This document shows, piece by piece, positions 7,682 through 16,361 of a stretch of DNA of 64,000 bases. This DNA comes from Streptomyces sp. TLI_146 (GTDB taxonomy: Bacteria > Actinomycetota > Actinomycetes > Streptomycetales > Streptomycetaceae), in NCBI RefSeq assembly GCF_002846415.1, contig NZ_PJMX01000001.1, forward strand, positions 6,448,001-6,512,000, in the 5' to 3' direction. A model generated the notes under the pieces. It searched no databases and was not told where the DNA came from. It saw only the letters and a list, made by a program, of their open reading frames with translations. The first letter of the stretch is position 1, and each line of letters opens with the position of its first letter. The position numbers were made by a program, and so were the translations under genes.

Positions 7682-7691
7682 ATCCACAACC

Positions 7692-8789
7692 ATGCGCAGT
7701 ACGAAGAAGATGGCGGCCGGCGCGCTCGCCGCCGCCCTCGGCGTCAGTGCCCTCGCCGCGTGCGGCGGCAAGGACGACGACGCCGCGAAGTCCGACGGCG
7801 GCACCAAGTCCAAGACCGTCACCCTGGTCAGCCACGACTCGTTCGCCGCCTCCGACGCGGTGCTCAAGGAGTTCACCGCGCGGACCGGCTACACGGTCAA
7901 GGTCCTCAAGAGCGGCGACGCGGGCGCGGCACTCAACCAGGAGATCCTCACCAAGGGCTCCCCGCGCGGCGACGTGTTCTTCGGCGTCGACAACACCCTG
8001 CTCTCGCGCGCCCTCGACCACGGCATCTTCACCCCGTACGAGGCGAAGGGCCTGGCCGCCGTCCCCGCGGCCGTCCAGCTCGACAAGGGCGAGCACCGGG
8101 TCACGCCGATCGACACCGGCGACATCTGCGTCAACTACGACAAGAAGTACTTCGCGGACAAGAAGCTCAAGCCCCCGGTCTCCTTCGCCGACCTGATCAA
8201 GCCCGAGTACAAGAACCTGCTGGTCACCGAGAACGCGGCGACCTCCTCGCCGGGCCTCGGCTTCCTGCTCGGCAGCGCCGCCCAGTACGGCGACGACGGG
8301 TGGCAGGACTACTGGAAGAAGCTCAAGGACAACGGCGTCAAGGTCGTCGACGGCTGGGAGCAGGCCTACAACCAGGACTTCTCCGGCTCGGCCGGCGGCC
8401 AGAAGGCCAAGGGGGACCGCCCGCTGGTCGTGTCCTACGCCTCCAGCCCGCCCGTCGAGGTCCTCTACGCCAAGCCGCAGCCCACCGAGGCCCCCACCGG
8501 CGTCGCCACCGGCACCTGCTTCCGCCAGACCGAGTTCGCCGGGCTCCTCAAGGGCGCCAAGAACGAGGCGGGCGGCAAGGCGCTCCTCGACTTCCTGATC
8601 TCCAAGAAGTTCCAGGAGGACATGCCGCTCAACATGTTCGTGAACCCGGTGGTCAAGGACGCCAAGCTGCCCGAGCTGTTCACCAAGTTCGGCGCCACGG
8701 TCACCGAGACGCACGACGTCGCTCCGGAGAAGATCTCCAAGAACCGTGAGCAGTGGGTCAAGACGTGGTCCTCGCTCGTGCTGAAGTAA
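7692..8789 (+). CDS. thiB: Thiamine ABC transporter substrate-binding lipoprotein
   Basis: ThiB captures thiamine or its phosphates outside the membrane for ThiPQ. The 365-residue product starts at ATG 7692 behind AGGAGG. It has a lipoprotein signal with lipobox LAAC (lipidated C24). The mature part has the class II binding-protein pattern: VTLVSHDSFAASDAVLKEF, RGDVFFGVDNTLLSRAL, then PIDTGDICVNYDKKYF for the hinge region. Function is supported by the riboswitch upstream and the permease and ATPase genes downstream. Confidence 0.95.
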   Translation: MRSTKKMAAGALAAALGVSALAACGGKDDDAAKSDGGTKSKTVTLVSHDSFAASDAVLKEFTARTGYTVKVLKSGDAGAALNQEILTKGSPRGDVFFGVDNTLLSRALDHGIFTPYEAKGLAAVPAAVQLDKGEHRVTPIDTGDICVNYDKKYFADKKLKPPVSFADLIKPEYKNLLVTENAATSSPGLGFLLGSAAQYGDDGWQDYWKKLKDNGVKVVDGWEQAYNQDFSGSAGGQKAKGDRPLVVSYASSPPVEVLYAKPQPTEAPTGVATGTCFRQTEFAGLLKGAKNEAGGKALLDFLISKKFQEDMPLNMFVNPVVKDAKLPELFTKFGATVTETHDVAPEKISKNREQWVKTWSSLVLK

Positions 8790-10489
8790 GCCGCACGCCC
8801 CGCGCGAAGAAGGTGCGCGAGAGCGCGGTGCGGCTCGGCCTGATGGCGCTGCCGCTCGCGTTCTTCGCGCTCTTCTTCGCCTGGCCCGTGGCCGCGATCG
8901 TCGGCCGCGGGCTGCGCGTCGACGGCGTCTGGCACCTCGGCCGGATCGGCGAGGTGATCACCGAGCCGGACATCGGGCACGTCCTGTGGTTCACCACCTG
9001 GCAGGCGCTCGCCTCCACCGCGCTCACGCTGCTGATCGCACTGCCCGGCGCGTACGTCTTCGCACGCCTCGACTTCCCCGGACGGAATCTGCTGCGGGCC
9101 GTGGTCACGGTCCCCTTCGTGCTGCCCACCGTCGTCGTCGGCACCGCCTTCCTCGCGCTGCTCGGCCGGGGCGGGCTCCTCGACGAGCTGTGGGGCGTAC
9201 GGCTCGACACCACGGTGTGGGCGATCCTGCTCGCGCACGTCTTCTTCAACTACGCGGTCGTCGTACGGACCGTCGGCGGCCTGTGGGCGCAGCTCGACCC
9301 GCGCCAGGAGGAGGCCGCCCGCGTCCTCGGCGCCTCCCGCTTCGCGGCCTGGCGCACGGTCACGCTGCCCGCGCTAGGGCCCGCCGTGGCGGCGGCCGCG
9401 CTGATGGTCTTCCTGTTCACCTTCACCTCGTTCGGCGTCGTCCAGATCCTCGGCGGCCCCACCTTCTCCACGCTCGAAGTGGAGATCTACCGCCAGACCG
9501 CCGAACTCCTCGACCTGCCCACCGCGGCGGTCCTGACGATCGTCCAGTTCGCGGCGGTCGGCGCGGTCCTCGCCGTGCACGCCTGGACGGTACGGCGGCG
9601 CGAGAGCGCCCTGAAGCTCGTCGACCCCGCGCAGACCGCGCGGCGCCCGCGCGGCGCGGGCCAGTGGACGCTGCTGGCGGCGGTGCTCGCGGTGATCGCC
9701 GTACTGATCCTGCTGCCGCTGGGCGTGCTGGTCGCCCGCTCCCTGGACACCCCCGACGGCTACGGCTTCGGCTACTTCCGCTCCCTCCAGTCGGTGGGGG
9801 AGGGCGGAACGTTTCTGGTGCCGCCGCTCGAAGCCGTGTGGAACTCGGTGCAGTACGCGCTGGCCGCGACCGGGATCGCCCTGGTCATCGGCGCTCTGGC
9901 GGCCGCGGCCCTCACCCGGCGGGGAGGCCGCCTGGTCAGGGGCTTCGACGCGCTCCTGATGCTGCCGCTGGGAGTGTCGGCGGTGACAGTCGGCTTCGGC
10001 TTCCTGATCACCCTGGACCGGCCGCCGCTGGACCTGCGCACCTCCTGGATCCTGGTGCCGCTGGCCCAGGCACTGGTGGGGGTGCCGTTCGTCGTACGGA
10101 CCATGCTTCCCGTACTGCGCGCGGTCGACGGGCGGCTGCGCGAGGCGGCCGCGGTCCTCGGCGCCTCGCCGCTGCGGGTCTGGCGGGAGGTGGACCTGCC
10201 GCTGGTGCGGCGGGCGCTGCTGATCGCGGCGGGGTTCGCGTTCGCGGTCTCGCTCGGCGAGTTCGGCGCGACCGTGTTCATCGCCCGCCCCGACCGCCCC
10301 ACCCTGCCGGTCGCGGTGGCCCGGCTGCTCGGCCGGGCCGGGGACCTCAACTACGGCCAGGCGATGGCACTCAGCACGATCCTGATGGTGGTGTGCGCGG
10401 TGTCCCTGCTCCTCCTCGAACGCATTCTCCCCCAACCTCGAACGAACTCGGTCGGGGGGACCCCCACGGACCGGACCGGAGAATTCTGA
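8753..10489 (+). CDS. thiP: Thiamine ABC transporter permease (fused double permease)
   Basis: ThiP is the membrane channel of the thiamine importer. The frame codes for up to 578 residues and about 12 membrane helices in two homologous halves. Each half carries an EAA loop that docks on the ATPase: EEAARVLGASRFAAWRTVTL in the first and REAAAVLGASPLRVWREVDL in the second. The exact start is unclear. GTG 8753 and 8765 overlap the thiB end, while GTG 8813 and 8828 follow it. The last ~15 residues are encoded by a small repeated DNA element (10427-10465). Its stop overlaps the thiQ ATG (TGATG). Confidence 0.92.
   Translation: MGQDVVLARAEVSRTPRAKKVRESAVRLGLMALPLAFFALFFAWPVAAIVGRGLRVDGVWHLGRIGEVITEPDIGHVLWFTTWQALASTALTLLIALPGAYVFARLDFPGRNLLRAVVTVPFVLPTVVVGTAFLALLGRGGLLDELWGVRLDTTVWAILLAHVFFNYAVVVRTVGGLWAQLDPRQEEAARVLGASRFAAWRTVTLPALGPAVAAAALMVFLFTFTSFGVVQILGGPTFSTLEVEIYRQTAELLDLPTAAVLTIVQFAAVGAVLAVHAWTVRRRESALKLVDPAQTARRPRGAGQWTLLAAVLAVIAVLILLPLGVLVARSLDTPDGYGFGYFRSLQSVGEGGTFLVPPLEAVWNSVQYALAATGIALVIGALAAAALTRRGGRLVRGFDALLMLPLGVSAVTVGFGFLITLDRPPLDLRTSWILVPLAQALVGVPFVVRTMLPVLRAVDGRLREAAAVLGASPLRVWREVDLPLVRRALLIAAGFAFAVSLGEFGATVFIARPDRPTLPVAVARLLGRAGDLNYGQAMALSTILMVVCAVSLLLLERILPQPRTNSVGGTPTDRTGEF
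10427..10465. repeat. Small palindromic repeat inside the 3' end of thiP
   Basis: The segment runs from CTCCCCCAA to GGGGGGACCCCC. The same start and end occur at 16150-16182 inside the 261-bp element, and a related reverse copy lies at 16237-16280. Here it is coding and adds the tail RTNSVGGTPTD to ThiP. Confidence 0.6.
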
Positions 10490-11511
10490 TGCTCAAGCTC
10501 GACGGGGTGACGGTCCGGTTCGGCGAGCGGGCCGCGCTCGACGCGGTCGACCTGGAGGTCGCCGAGCACGAGACGGTGTGCGTGCTCGGACCCAGCGGCA
10601 GCGGGAAGTCCACCCTGCTGCGGGTGGTCGCGGGGCTCCAGCCGGTCGACGCGGGGCGGGTGCTGCTCGGCGGCGCCGACCAGGGCGGGGTGCCGGTGCA
10701 CCGCCGGGGCGTCGGCCTGATGTTCCAGGACCACCAGCTGTTCCCGCAGCGGGACGTGGCCGGGAACGTGTCCTTCGGCCTGCGCATGCGCGGGATGCCG
10801 CGCGCCCGGCAGACCGAGCGGGTCGAGGAGCTGCTGGAGCTGGTGGGGCTGCCGGGGGCCGGGCGGCGGGCGGTCGCGGCGCTCTCCGGCGGCGAGCAGC
10901 AGCGCGTCGCGCTCGCCCGCGCGCTCGCGCCGTCGCCGCGGCTGCTGATGCTGGACGAGCCGCTGGGGCAGCTGGACCGTACGCTGCGGGAGCGGCTTGT
11001 GGTCGAACTGCGCGCCTTGTTCGGCCGGTTGGGCACGACCGTGCTGGCCGTCACGCACGACCAGGGCGAGGCGTTCGCGCTCGCCGACCGGGTCGTGGTG
11101 ATGCGGGACGGCCGCATCGCGCAGACCGGTACGCCGCTGGAGGTGTGGCAGCAGCCGGCCTCCGAGTTCGTGGCGCGCTTCCTCGGGTTCGAGAACGTGG
11201 TCGCGGGTGTGGTGTCGGGGGAGGTGGCGGCCACGGAGTGGGGTTCGGTGCCGGTGCCGGCGGGGTCGGCCCAGGGTGCGGTGCGCCTCCTGGTCCGTCC
11301 GGCGGGCGTCCGGCTGCTGCCGGTGGATCAGGGGCTGCCGTGTGAGGTCGCCTCCCGTACGTTCCGGGGCGGCCATGTGGCGCTGCGGCTGCGGCCGGAA
11401 TCGGGGGCGGTGTTGGAGGCGGAGTGTGGGGTGCGGTGGGCGCCGGGGGTGGGGGAGCGGGTGGGGGTGGGGTTCTTGGGGGCGGAGACGGTGGTACTGG
11501 GGGGTGTGTAG
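10489..11511 (+). CDS. thiQ: Thiamine ABC transporter ATP-binding protein
   Basis: ThiQ hydrolyses ATP to drive thiamine import through ThiP. The product has 340 residues. Its motifs are Walker A GPSGSGKST (residues ~31-39), Q-loop MFQDHQLFPQ, signature LSGGEQQR, Walker B LLMLDEPLG and H-loop VTHDQGEAFAL. Residues ~225-340 form a TOBE-like regulatory end. The ATG overlaps the thiP stop by one base, so translation is coupled. The DNA after the stop is a repeat-rich convergent region shared with the DMT transporter gene. Confidence 0.95.
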   Translation: MLKLDGVTVRFGERAALDAVDLEVAEHETVCVLGPSGSGKSTLLRVVAGLQPVDAGRVLLGGADQGGVPVHRRGVGLMFQDHQLFPQRDVAGNVSFGLRMRGMPRARQTERVEELLELVGLPGAGRRAVAALSGGEQQRVALARALAPSPRLLMLDEPLGQLDRTLRERLVVELRALFGRLGTTVLAVTHDQGEAFALADRVVVMRDGRIAQTGTPLEVWQQPASEFVARFLGFENVVAGVVSGEVAATEWGSVPVPAGSAQGAVRLLVRPAGVRLLPVDQGLPCEVASRTFRGGHVALRLRPESGAVLEAECGVRWAPGVGERVGVGFLGAETVVLGGV

Positions 11512-11790
11512 CCCCTCCCCGCCCCTTCACCTAGACCCTCCGGGGGTGGAGACTCGCTTCCCGGGACTAGGCCCCCGGCCCCTGTTGCGGGGCCTGCGGC
11601 CCCTGCACCCCGCTTCGTTCGTCTGCGGGCCGTGGACGGCTGGTCGCGCAGTTCCCCGCGCCCCTTAAATGCTCGGCTTCGCCCTCGCCCGCACCCGCTA
11701 GGGGCGCGGGGGACTGCGCGCTCAGCCCCCACCGAGCCGCAGACGAACTCCGGGCCGAAAAGGGGCGCGGGGAACCGCAGACATACACCG
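11512..11790. repeat. Dispersed structured repeat, copy 1 (thiQ-DMT convergent gap)
   Basis: This 295-bp gap has no gene. It carries a leading module (CCTCCGGGGGTGG to CGTCTGCGG, 11538-11630). An inverted repeat follows: CGCGCAGTTCCCCGCGCCCCT at 11645-11665 with its near-exact complement at 11700-11720, then a third partial copy at 11761. The same modules recur near 24.4, 37.8, 42.1 and 50.0 kb. Between two convergent genes it probably ends transcription from both sides. Confidence 0.85.
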
Positions 11791-11806
11791 GCCCGCGGAA
11801 GCCGTC

Positions 11807-12751
11807 TCAGCCCCGGAGGCCACGCGGCGGAGCCGCAGATGTCACAGCGGGAAGGGGCGGGGTGGGGGAGAGCTCCGCCGGGTCTGACGGCTCGGACTCG
11901 GACCCGTACCAGGCCACCCCCACCGCCCCCGCCACCGCCAGCACGAAGCCCAGCCCCGCCATCCACCCCAGGCCCGCCCGCGACGCGTCGCCCAGCCACA
12001 GGACGCCGATCGCGCCCGGCAGGACCGTCTCGCCGACCACCAGCGCCGCCGTCGCCCCGTTGACCGAGCCGATCTGCAGCGCCACCGTGTGCAGGTACAT
12101 CCCCCCGGCCCCGGCCACCACGATCGCGTACAGCGCGGGGTCCGAGAGCAGGCGGCCGAGGTCGAAGGGGTCCACGCCATTCAGGACGCGCACCCCGACC
12201 CCCAGCGCGCCGAAGCCCAGGCCCGACAGCAGGCCCGCCAGGATCGCGGCGCGGGCGCCGAGCAGTCGTACCGCCACCGCCCCGCCCGCCATCAGCAGCA
12301 CCGACACCACCAGCAGCCACCAGTGCGTGGCGAGGGACGTGTGCCCGCCGCCCTCCTCGCCCGCCGCCGTCGCCAGCAGCACCAGGGCCGAGCAGACCAC
12401 CGCGATCGCGCCCCACTCGGCGCGGCTCAGCCGGATGCCGAGGAGCTTGACGCTCAGGACCGCCGTGATCACCAGGTTCGCGCTGATCACCGTCTGGGAG
12501 AGGAAGAGGGGGAGCAGGCGGGCGGCCAGCGCGCCGAGGCCGAAGCCGACGAAGTCCAGGACCGTGCCCACCATGAACTCCCACGTCAGCGCCGCCTTGG
12601 CGGTGGACGACAGGCTCGGGCCGCCGTGCTGGGTGCGGGCCGTCGCGGCGGCCTCGCGGCGCGCGGACTTGCGGGATCCGACGGCTTGCAGGACCGAGCC
12701 CGTGCCGTAGCAGATCGAGGCCGCGATCGCGGTGAGTAGGCCGAGCAGCAC
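11807..12751 (-). CDS. DMT (EamA-like) family transporter
   Basis: This is a 314-residue polytopic membrane protein with about ten helices. It has the internal-duplication look of drug/metabolite transporters: SICYGTGSVLQAVGSR in helix 1, then LSQTVISANLVITAVLSV and LQIGSVNGATAALVVGETV. The start is taken as GTG 12751 (TTG 12754 is adjacent) because GGAG lies six bases upstream; no ATG is available. The C-terminal ~25 residues are a Pro-rich tail. Substrate is unknown. It is the last gene of a minus-strand group with the LOG and ABC genes. Confidence 0.8.
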   Translation of the reverse strand: MLLGLLTAIAASICYGTGSVLQAVGSRKSARREAAATARTQHGGPSLSSTAKAALTWEFMVGTVLDFVGFGLGALAARLLPLFLSQTVISANLVITAVLSVKLLGIRLSRAEWGAIAVVCSALVLLATAAGEEGGGHTSLATHWWLLVVSVLLMAGGAVAVRLLGARAAILAGLLSGLGFGALGVGVRVLNGVDPFDLGRLLSDPALYAIVVAGAGGMYLHTVALQIGSVNGATAALVVGETVLPGAIGVLWLGDASRAGLGWMAGLGFVLAVAGAVGVAWYGSESEPSDPAELSPTPPLPAVTSAAPPRGLRG

Positions 12752-12857
12752 CAAGAGCTCCGTTCCGAGGGGTCGAGCGGGAGCGCGTTTTCCGCTCCTC
12801 AGCAGCAGACGTGCGCGGACCGCCGCGCGTTGCCTGGTGTGATCTACGCGTCTTCGC

Positions 12858-13979
12858 TCACGCCGACAGACGTGCCAGCTCCGCCGCCGCCTCGTCCACC
12901 GAGTCCACCAGCGCGATCCGCGCCGCCATCGGGCGGTCCTGCGCGAGCGCCTGGAGCAGCGGCCACGCGGGCAGGCGCTGCGTCCAGTGCGCGCGGTCGA
13001 CCAGCACCATCGGCGTGGCCTCGCCGCGCGACCCGTAGTAGTTCGGGGTCGCGTTGTCGAAGATCTCCTGTACGGTTCCGGCCGCGCCCGGCAGGAACAC
13101 CACGCCCGCGGTGGAGCGGGCCAGCAGGCCGTCCTCGCGGGTCGCGTTGGCGAAGTACTTGGCGATGTGGCTGGCGAACGCGTTCGGCGGCTCGTGGCCG
13201 TAGAACCAGGTGGGGATGCCGACCGACACACCGCCCCGCGGATGGCGTCCGCGTACCTCGAAGGCCGCCCGCGCCCAGTCCGAGACGGACGGCGCGAACG
13301 ACGGCGCCTTGGCGAGCAGTTCCAGCGCCTCGCCGAGCACGCCGTCCGTGAACGGCGCGGTGTACGCGCCCAGGTTCGCCGCCTCCATCGCGCCCGGCCC
13401 GCCCCCGGTGGCGACGGTGAACCCGGCCCGCGCCAGGGTGCGCCCCAGCCGGGCCGCCCCGGCGTACTCCTCGCTGCCCCGGCCCATCGCGTGCCCGCCC
13501 ATCACGCCCACCACCCGCGCCCCGGCCAGGAACTCGTCGAGCGCGTCCGAGACCGAGTCGTCGTGGATGGAGCGGAGCATCGACGCGAAGACGTCGCCGT
13601 CCGACTTGGTGCGCTGGAACCAGGCGTACGAGCGGGCGTCGGGCGTGCGCTCGTAGCCGGCGTCGAGGTCCTCGAACAGCTCGTCGGGGGTGTAGAGCAG
13701 ACCCCGGTACGGGTCGAAGGGCAGATCGGGGACGGGCGGGAAGACCAGGGCGCCGTCGGCGCGCACCTTGGCGGTGGCGTCCGGCTCCATCCGGCAGCCG
13801 AGGAAGACGGCGCCCGCGCAGTCGGCGGACAGCAGCGCGAACGTACGGTCCGTCAGATCGAGGGACTGCAGGCGGTATCCGACCAGCGTTCCGCCCGCCA
13901 CGACCTCGTCGAACTCGGCGACGGACTCGATTTCCCGGTCCCGTGCGCTCGCCACCCGCTGAAAGTCTTCACTGGCCAT
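12858..13979 (-). CDS. LOG family / TIGR00730-like Rossmann protein
   Basis: The 373-residue product has a ~140-residue N-terminal extension before a lysine-decarboxylase-like (LOG) Rossmann domain. Hallmarks are VVGVMGGHAMGRGS, ATGGGPGAMEAANLGAY and VFLPGAAGTVQEIFDNA. The last matches the PGGxGTxxE active-site motif with one Gly changed to Ala. Related enzymes are nucleoside-5'-monophosphate ribohydrolases that release free bases, including cytokinin-activating LOG. The long N-terminal part (LDLTDRTFALLSADCAGAV) is unassigned here. It lies 45 bp after the ABC permease gene on the same strand. Confidence 0.8.
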   Translation of the reverse strand: MASEDFQRVASARDREIESVAEFDEVVAGGTLVGYRLQSLDLTDRTFALLSADCAGAVFLGCRMEPDATAKVRADGALVFPPVPDLPFDPYRGLLYTPDELFEDLDAGYERTPDARSYAWFQRTKSDGDVFASMLRSIHDDSVSDALDEFLAGARVVGVMGGHAMGRGSEEYAGAARLGRTLARAGFTVATGGGPGAMEAANLGAYTAPFTDGVLGEALELLAKAPSFAPSVSDWARAAFEVRGRHPRGGVSVGIPTWFYGHEPPNAFASHIAKYFANATREDGLLARSTAGVVFLPGAAGTVQEIFDNATPNYYGSRGEATPMVLVDRAHWTQRLPAWPLLQALAQDRPMAARIALVDSVDEAAAELARLSA

Positions 13980-14024
13980 CCGGCCACGATAGGCGGTAGG
14001 GGGAAGGGGTGGCCCGGCCGGGGC

Positions 14025-15182
14025 TCAGCCCGTCAGGGGCAGGGCCGCGAGCTCCGCGATGCCCCAGGTCACCGGGCCGAACAGGGCGAGCAGAGCCGCC
14101 GCGCGCAGGGCGGCCGAGGCGCGCAGCAGCTTGGCCGGGGCGCCCAGGCGCAGCAGCGCCGCCGTCGTCTCGCCGCGGGCGTGCTTGGACTCCAGGGCCG
14201 CCGTCAGCAGCGTCGCCACCGAGCACCCCATCACCAGCGCCGCGCCCAGGCCCGTGAGCGGGCCGAAGGGGTGCGGGCCCGCCTCGTCGCCGTACAGCGT
14301 GGCGGCCGCGATCGTGGCCGAGGCCACCGCGCACACCACGCCCAGCGGGCGCCCGATGCGGCGGGCCTCCTCCATCAGGACGCGCCCCGCCAGCAGCCGG
14401 GCCGCCCCCGGCCGCGCGGTCTGGAGCAGCCGCCCGCACAGATGCGTCAGGGCCGGGCCCGCGACCGCCAGGCCGAGCGCGGTGAGGGCCCAGCCCGCCA
14501 GCACCCCGGCGGGGCTGCTGTCGGGGTGGCCCGGCATGGGGATCGCGGAGCCCGGGGTGCCCCGGCTCGCGAACGTCTCCAGTGCCAGGCCCGCCGTGAT
14601 CAGGGTGATGCCCCAGGGCAGGCCCGCCGGGACGGACGCCGGGGGCCGCTCCGCGCCGGTCGGCCGGGGCCGGGGCTGCTCCTTGCGCGGGCGCAGGGCG
14701 AGCCCGGCCGCCGTCGACGCGGTCAGCGGCAGCACCGAGAGCAGGGTGAGGGCCGCGGCCAGCGGCAGCGGCCGGTCGGCGGCGAGGAGCCCGGCCGCCG
14801 CCCCGTCGAAGGGCAGTCCGGTGATGTCGCCGCGCAGATGGAGGTAGACGAGCAGGGCGACGGTCGAGCCGAGCGTGCAGGCCACCGCCGTCGACGCCGC
14901 CGCGATCGCGGTGAGCCGCCCGGGGCCCAGGCCCACCGCGGAGAGCCCGGGGCGGGGGCGGGTGCTCGGGTCCGTACGGGCCACGGCGACCGCGAAGTGG
15001 ACGGTCGCGGCGAGCGGCACCGCGCACCACAGCAGCCGCGGCAGCGAACCGCCGGGGTGCGCGACCGCGTGGCCCAGGGTGCACAGGAGCAGGAAGCCGA
15101 CGCCCGCCGAGGCCGCGGCCACCAGCAGGCGGCGCAGCAGGACCAGCGGGTGGGTGCCGCGGGCTAGACGGAGAGCGAGCAC
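14025..15182 (-). CDS. ABC exporter permease-like membrane protein
   Basis: The product has 385 residues, mostly membrane helices: about ten hydrophobic segments separated by Gly/Pro/Arg-rich loops. The GTG start at 15182 is chosen because GGAGGG lies nine bases upstream and the helical region begins just after it (VLALRLARGTHPLVLLRRLL). It overlaps the end of the adjacent ATPase gene by 19 bases, so the two are almost certainly co-translated subunits of one transporter. No close family is recognised and the substrate is unknown. Confidence 0.75.
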   Translation of the reverse strand: MLALRLARGTHPLVLLRRLLVAAASAGVGFLLLCTLGHAVAHPGGSLPRLLWCAVPLAATVHFAVAVARTDPSTRPRPGLSAVGLGPGRLTAIAAASTAVACTLGSTVALLVYLHLRGDITGLPFDGAAAGLLAADRPLPLAAALTLLSVLPLTASTAAGLALRPRKEQPRPRPTGAERPPASVPAGLPWGITLITAGLALETFASRGTPGSAIPMPGHPDSSPAGVLAGWALTALGLAVAGPALTHLCGRLLQTARPGAARLLAGRVLMEEARRIGRPLGVVCAVASATIAAATLYGDEAGPHPFGPLTGLGAALVMGCSVATLLTAALESKHARGETTAALLRLGAPAKLLRASAALRAAALLALFGPVTWGIAELAALPLTG

Positions 15183-15901
15183 GCGGCGCGGCCCTCCGCG
15201 TCGGGGGTGCCCGTCTGCGCGCCCGTGGTGACCCGGCGCCCGTCCAGCAGCCACACCGTGCGGTCGGCGAGCGCCGCGACCTCCGCGTCATGGGTGGCCA
15301 GGAGCGTGGTGATGGCGTGCGAGCGGGCCGCGGCCGTCAGGGTGCGCAGCACCTGGGCGCGGTCGGCGCGGTGCAGGGTCGCCGTCGGCTCGTCGGCGAA
15401 GAGCACCGCGGGGGAGGTGACCAGGGCGCGGGCGATCGCCACCCGCTGGCGCTGCGCGGTGAGCAGGGCGTGCGGGCGGCGCCGCGCGCAGGCGCCGATG
15501 TCGAGCCGCTCCAGCCACTCCAGGGCGGCCTTCTTGGCGGTGCGGTGCGAGATGCCGCGCAGCAGCAGGGGCAGCGCCGCGTTCTCCCAGGCGTTGAGCT
15601 CGGGCACCAGGGTCGGCTCCGGGTCGATCCAGCCGAACCGGTCGCGGCGCAGCCGCTCGCGGGAGAGCGCTCCCATGGTGTGGACGGGCGCGCTGTTGAA
15701 CCACACCTCGCCCTGGTCGGGCACCAGCTGGCCGGACAGGCAGCGCAGCAGCGTCGTCTTGCCGCTGCCGCGCGGGCCGCCGACGGCCAGGATCTCGCCC
15801 TCGCGGATCCCGAGGGAGACCCCCGTCAGGGCGGGCGAGCCGCCGTGGGAGTGGTGCAGGGAACGTCCCCAGAGCACATCGTTGTCCGGCGGGGCCACCA
15901 T
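15164..15901 (-). CDS. ABC transporter ATP-binding protein with degenerate signature motif
   Basis: The product has 245 residues from ATG 15901, preceded by GAGG at eight bases; a GTG lies nine bases further up. It resembles LolD/MacB-type exporter ATPases. Motifs are Walker A GGPRGSGKTTL, Walker B AVLFADEPTATLHRAD and H-loop LLATHDAEVAALADRTVWL. The signature normally read LSGGQQQR is LLTAQRQR here, which may impair ATP hydrolysis. With the overlapping permease gene it forms a two-subunit exporter. Nothing nearby names the substrate. Confidence 0.85.
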   Translation of the reverse strand: MVAPPDNDVLWGRSLHHSHGGSPALTGVSLGIREGEILAVGGPRGSGKTTLLRCLSGQLVPDQGEVWFNSAPVHTMGALSRERLRRDRFGWIDPEPTLVPELNAWENAALPLLLRGISHRTAKKAALEWLERLDIGACARRRPHALLTAQRQRVAIARALVTSPAVLFADEPTATLHRADRAQVLRTLTAAARSHAITTLLATHDAEVAALADRTVWLLDGRRVTTGAQTGTPDAEGRAACSLSV

Positions 15902-16017
15902 GGCGTACACCTCGGTTCAGATCAGATTTCCTGTTCCCCCGTACGGGGGAACGAAGGCAGGGCCGATCGGTCACTGGGCACCGTAGGGACTGATGCGCGC
16001 CGGTCCTGACAGCACGC

Positions 16018-16060
16018 GGCCCGGTGGCGCCCATCTCACTCGGATGGGCGCCACCGGGCC
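16018..16060 (-). terminator. Long hairpin downstream of the aminotransferase gene
   Basis: Bases 16018-16034 and 16044-16060 form a perfect 17-bp stem with a nine-base loop. It sits between the ABC group start and the inverted-repeat element that follows the aminotransferase stop. It is a plausible terminator for the minus-strand aminotransferase transcript. Confidence 0.7.
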
Positions 16061-16100
16061 GGTGCGTTCAGACGAATCGCGGGGGCGGTCCGGGGGACGG

Positions 16101-16361
16101 GTAGGGCCTATCCGGCGGATCTGGTCGGCACGCGGGGGTCTGGCACGCCCTCCCCCAAGGCCTTAAGGGCCAGGGGGGACCCCCAGCGGCGTTGTCGTCG
16201 GTTGCCGACGCTCCGCGTCGACGCCCTCCTCCGCCTTGCAGCATTGGGGTCTCCCCTGCTCGAACGAAGTTGAGAGCTTGGGGAAGCACCAGACCCCCGC
16301 TCACCAGTGCCGAAACCGCGCCTCGGGCCGAGGCCGACCAGATCCGCCGGACAGGCCCTAC
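16101..16361. mobile_element. MITE-like 261-bp element with 29-bp terminal inverted repeats
   Basis: Bases 16101-16129 and 16333-16361 are inverted repeats matching at 28 of 29 positions. Nested inside are a second perfect inverted pair (GCGGGGGTCTGG at 16132-16143 and its complement at 16289-16300) and a shorter CCCCAAG/CTTGGGG pair. There is no transposase gene. The right end contains the TAG stop codon (16358-16360) of the aminotransferase gene. The interior carries the CTCCCCCAA...GGGGGGACCCCC repeat also found in thiP. This gap is otherwise without genes. Confidence 0.7.
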
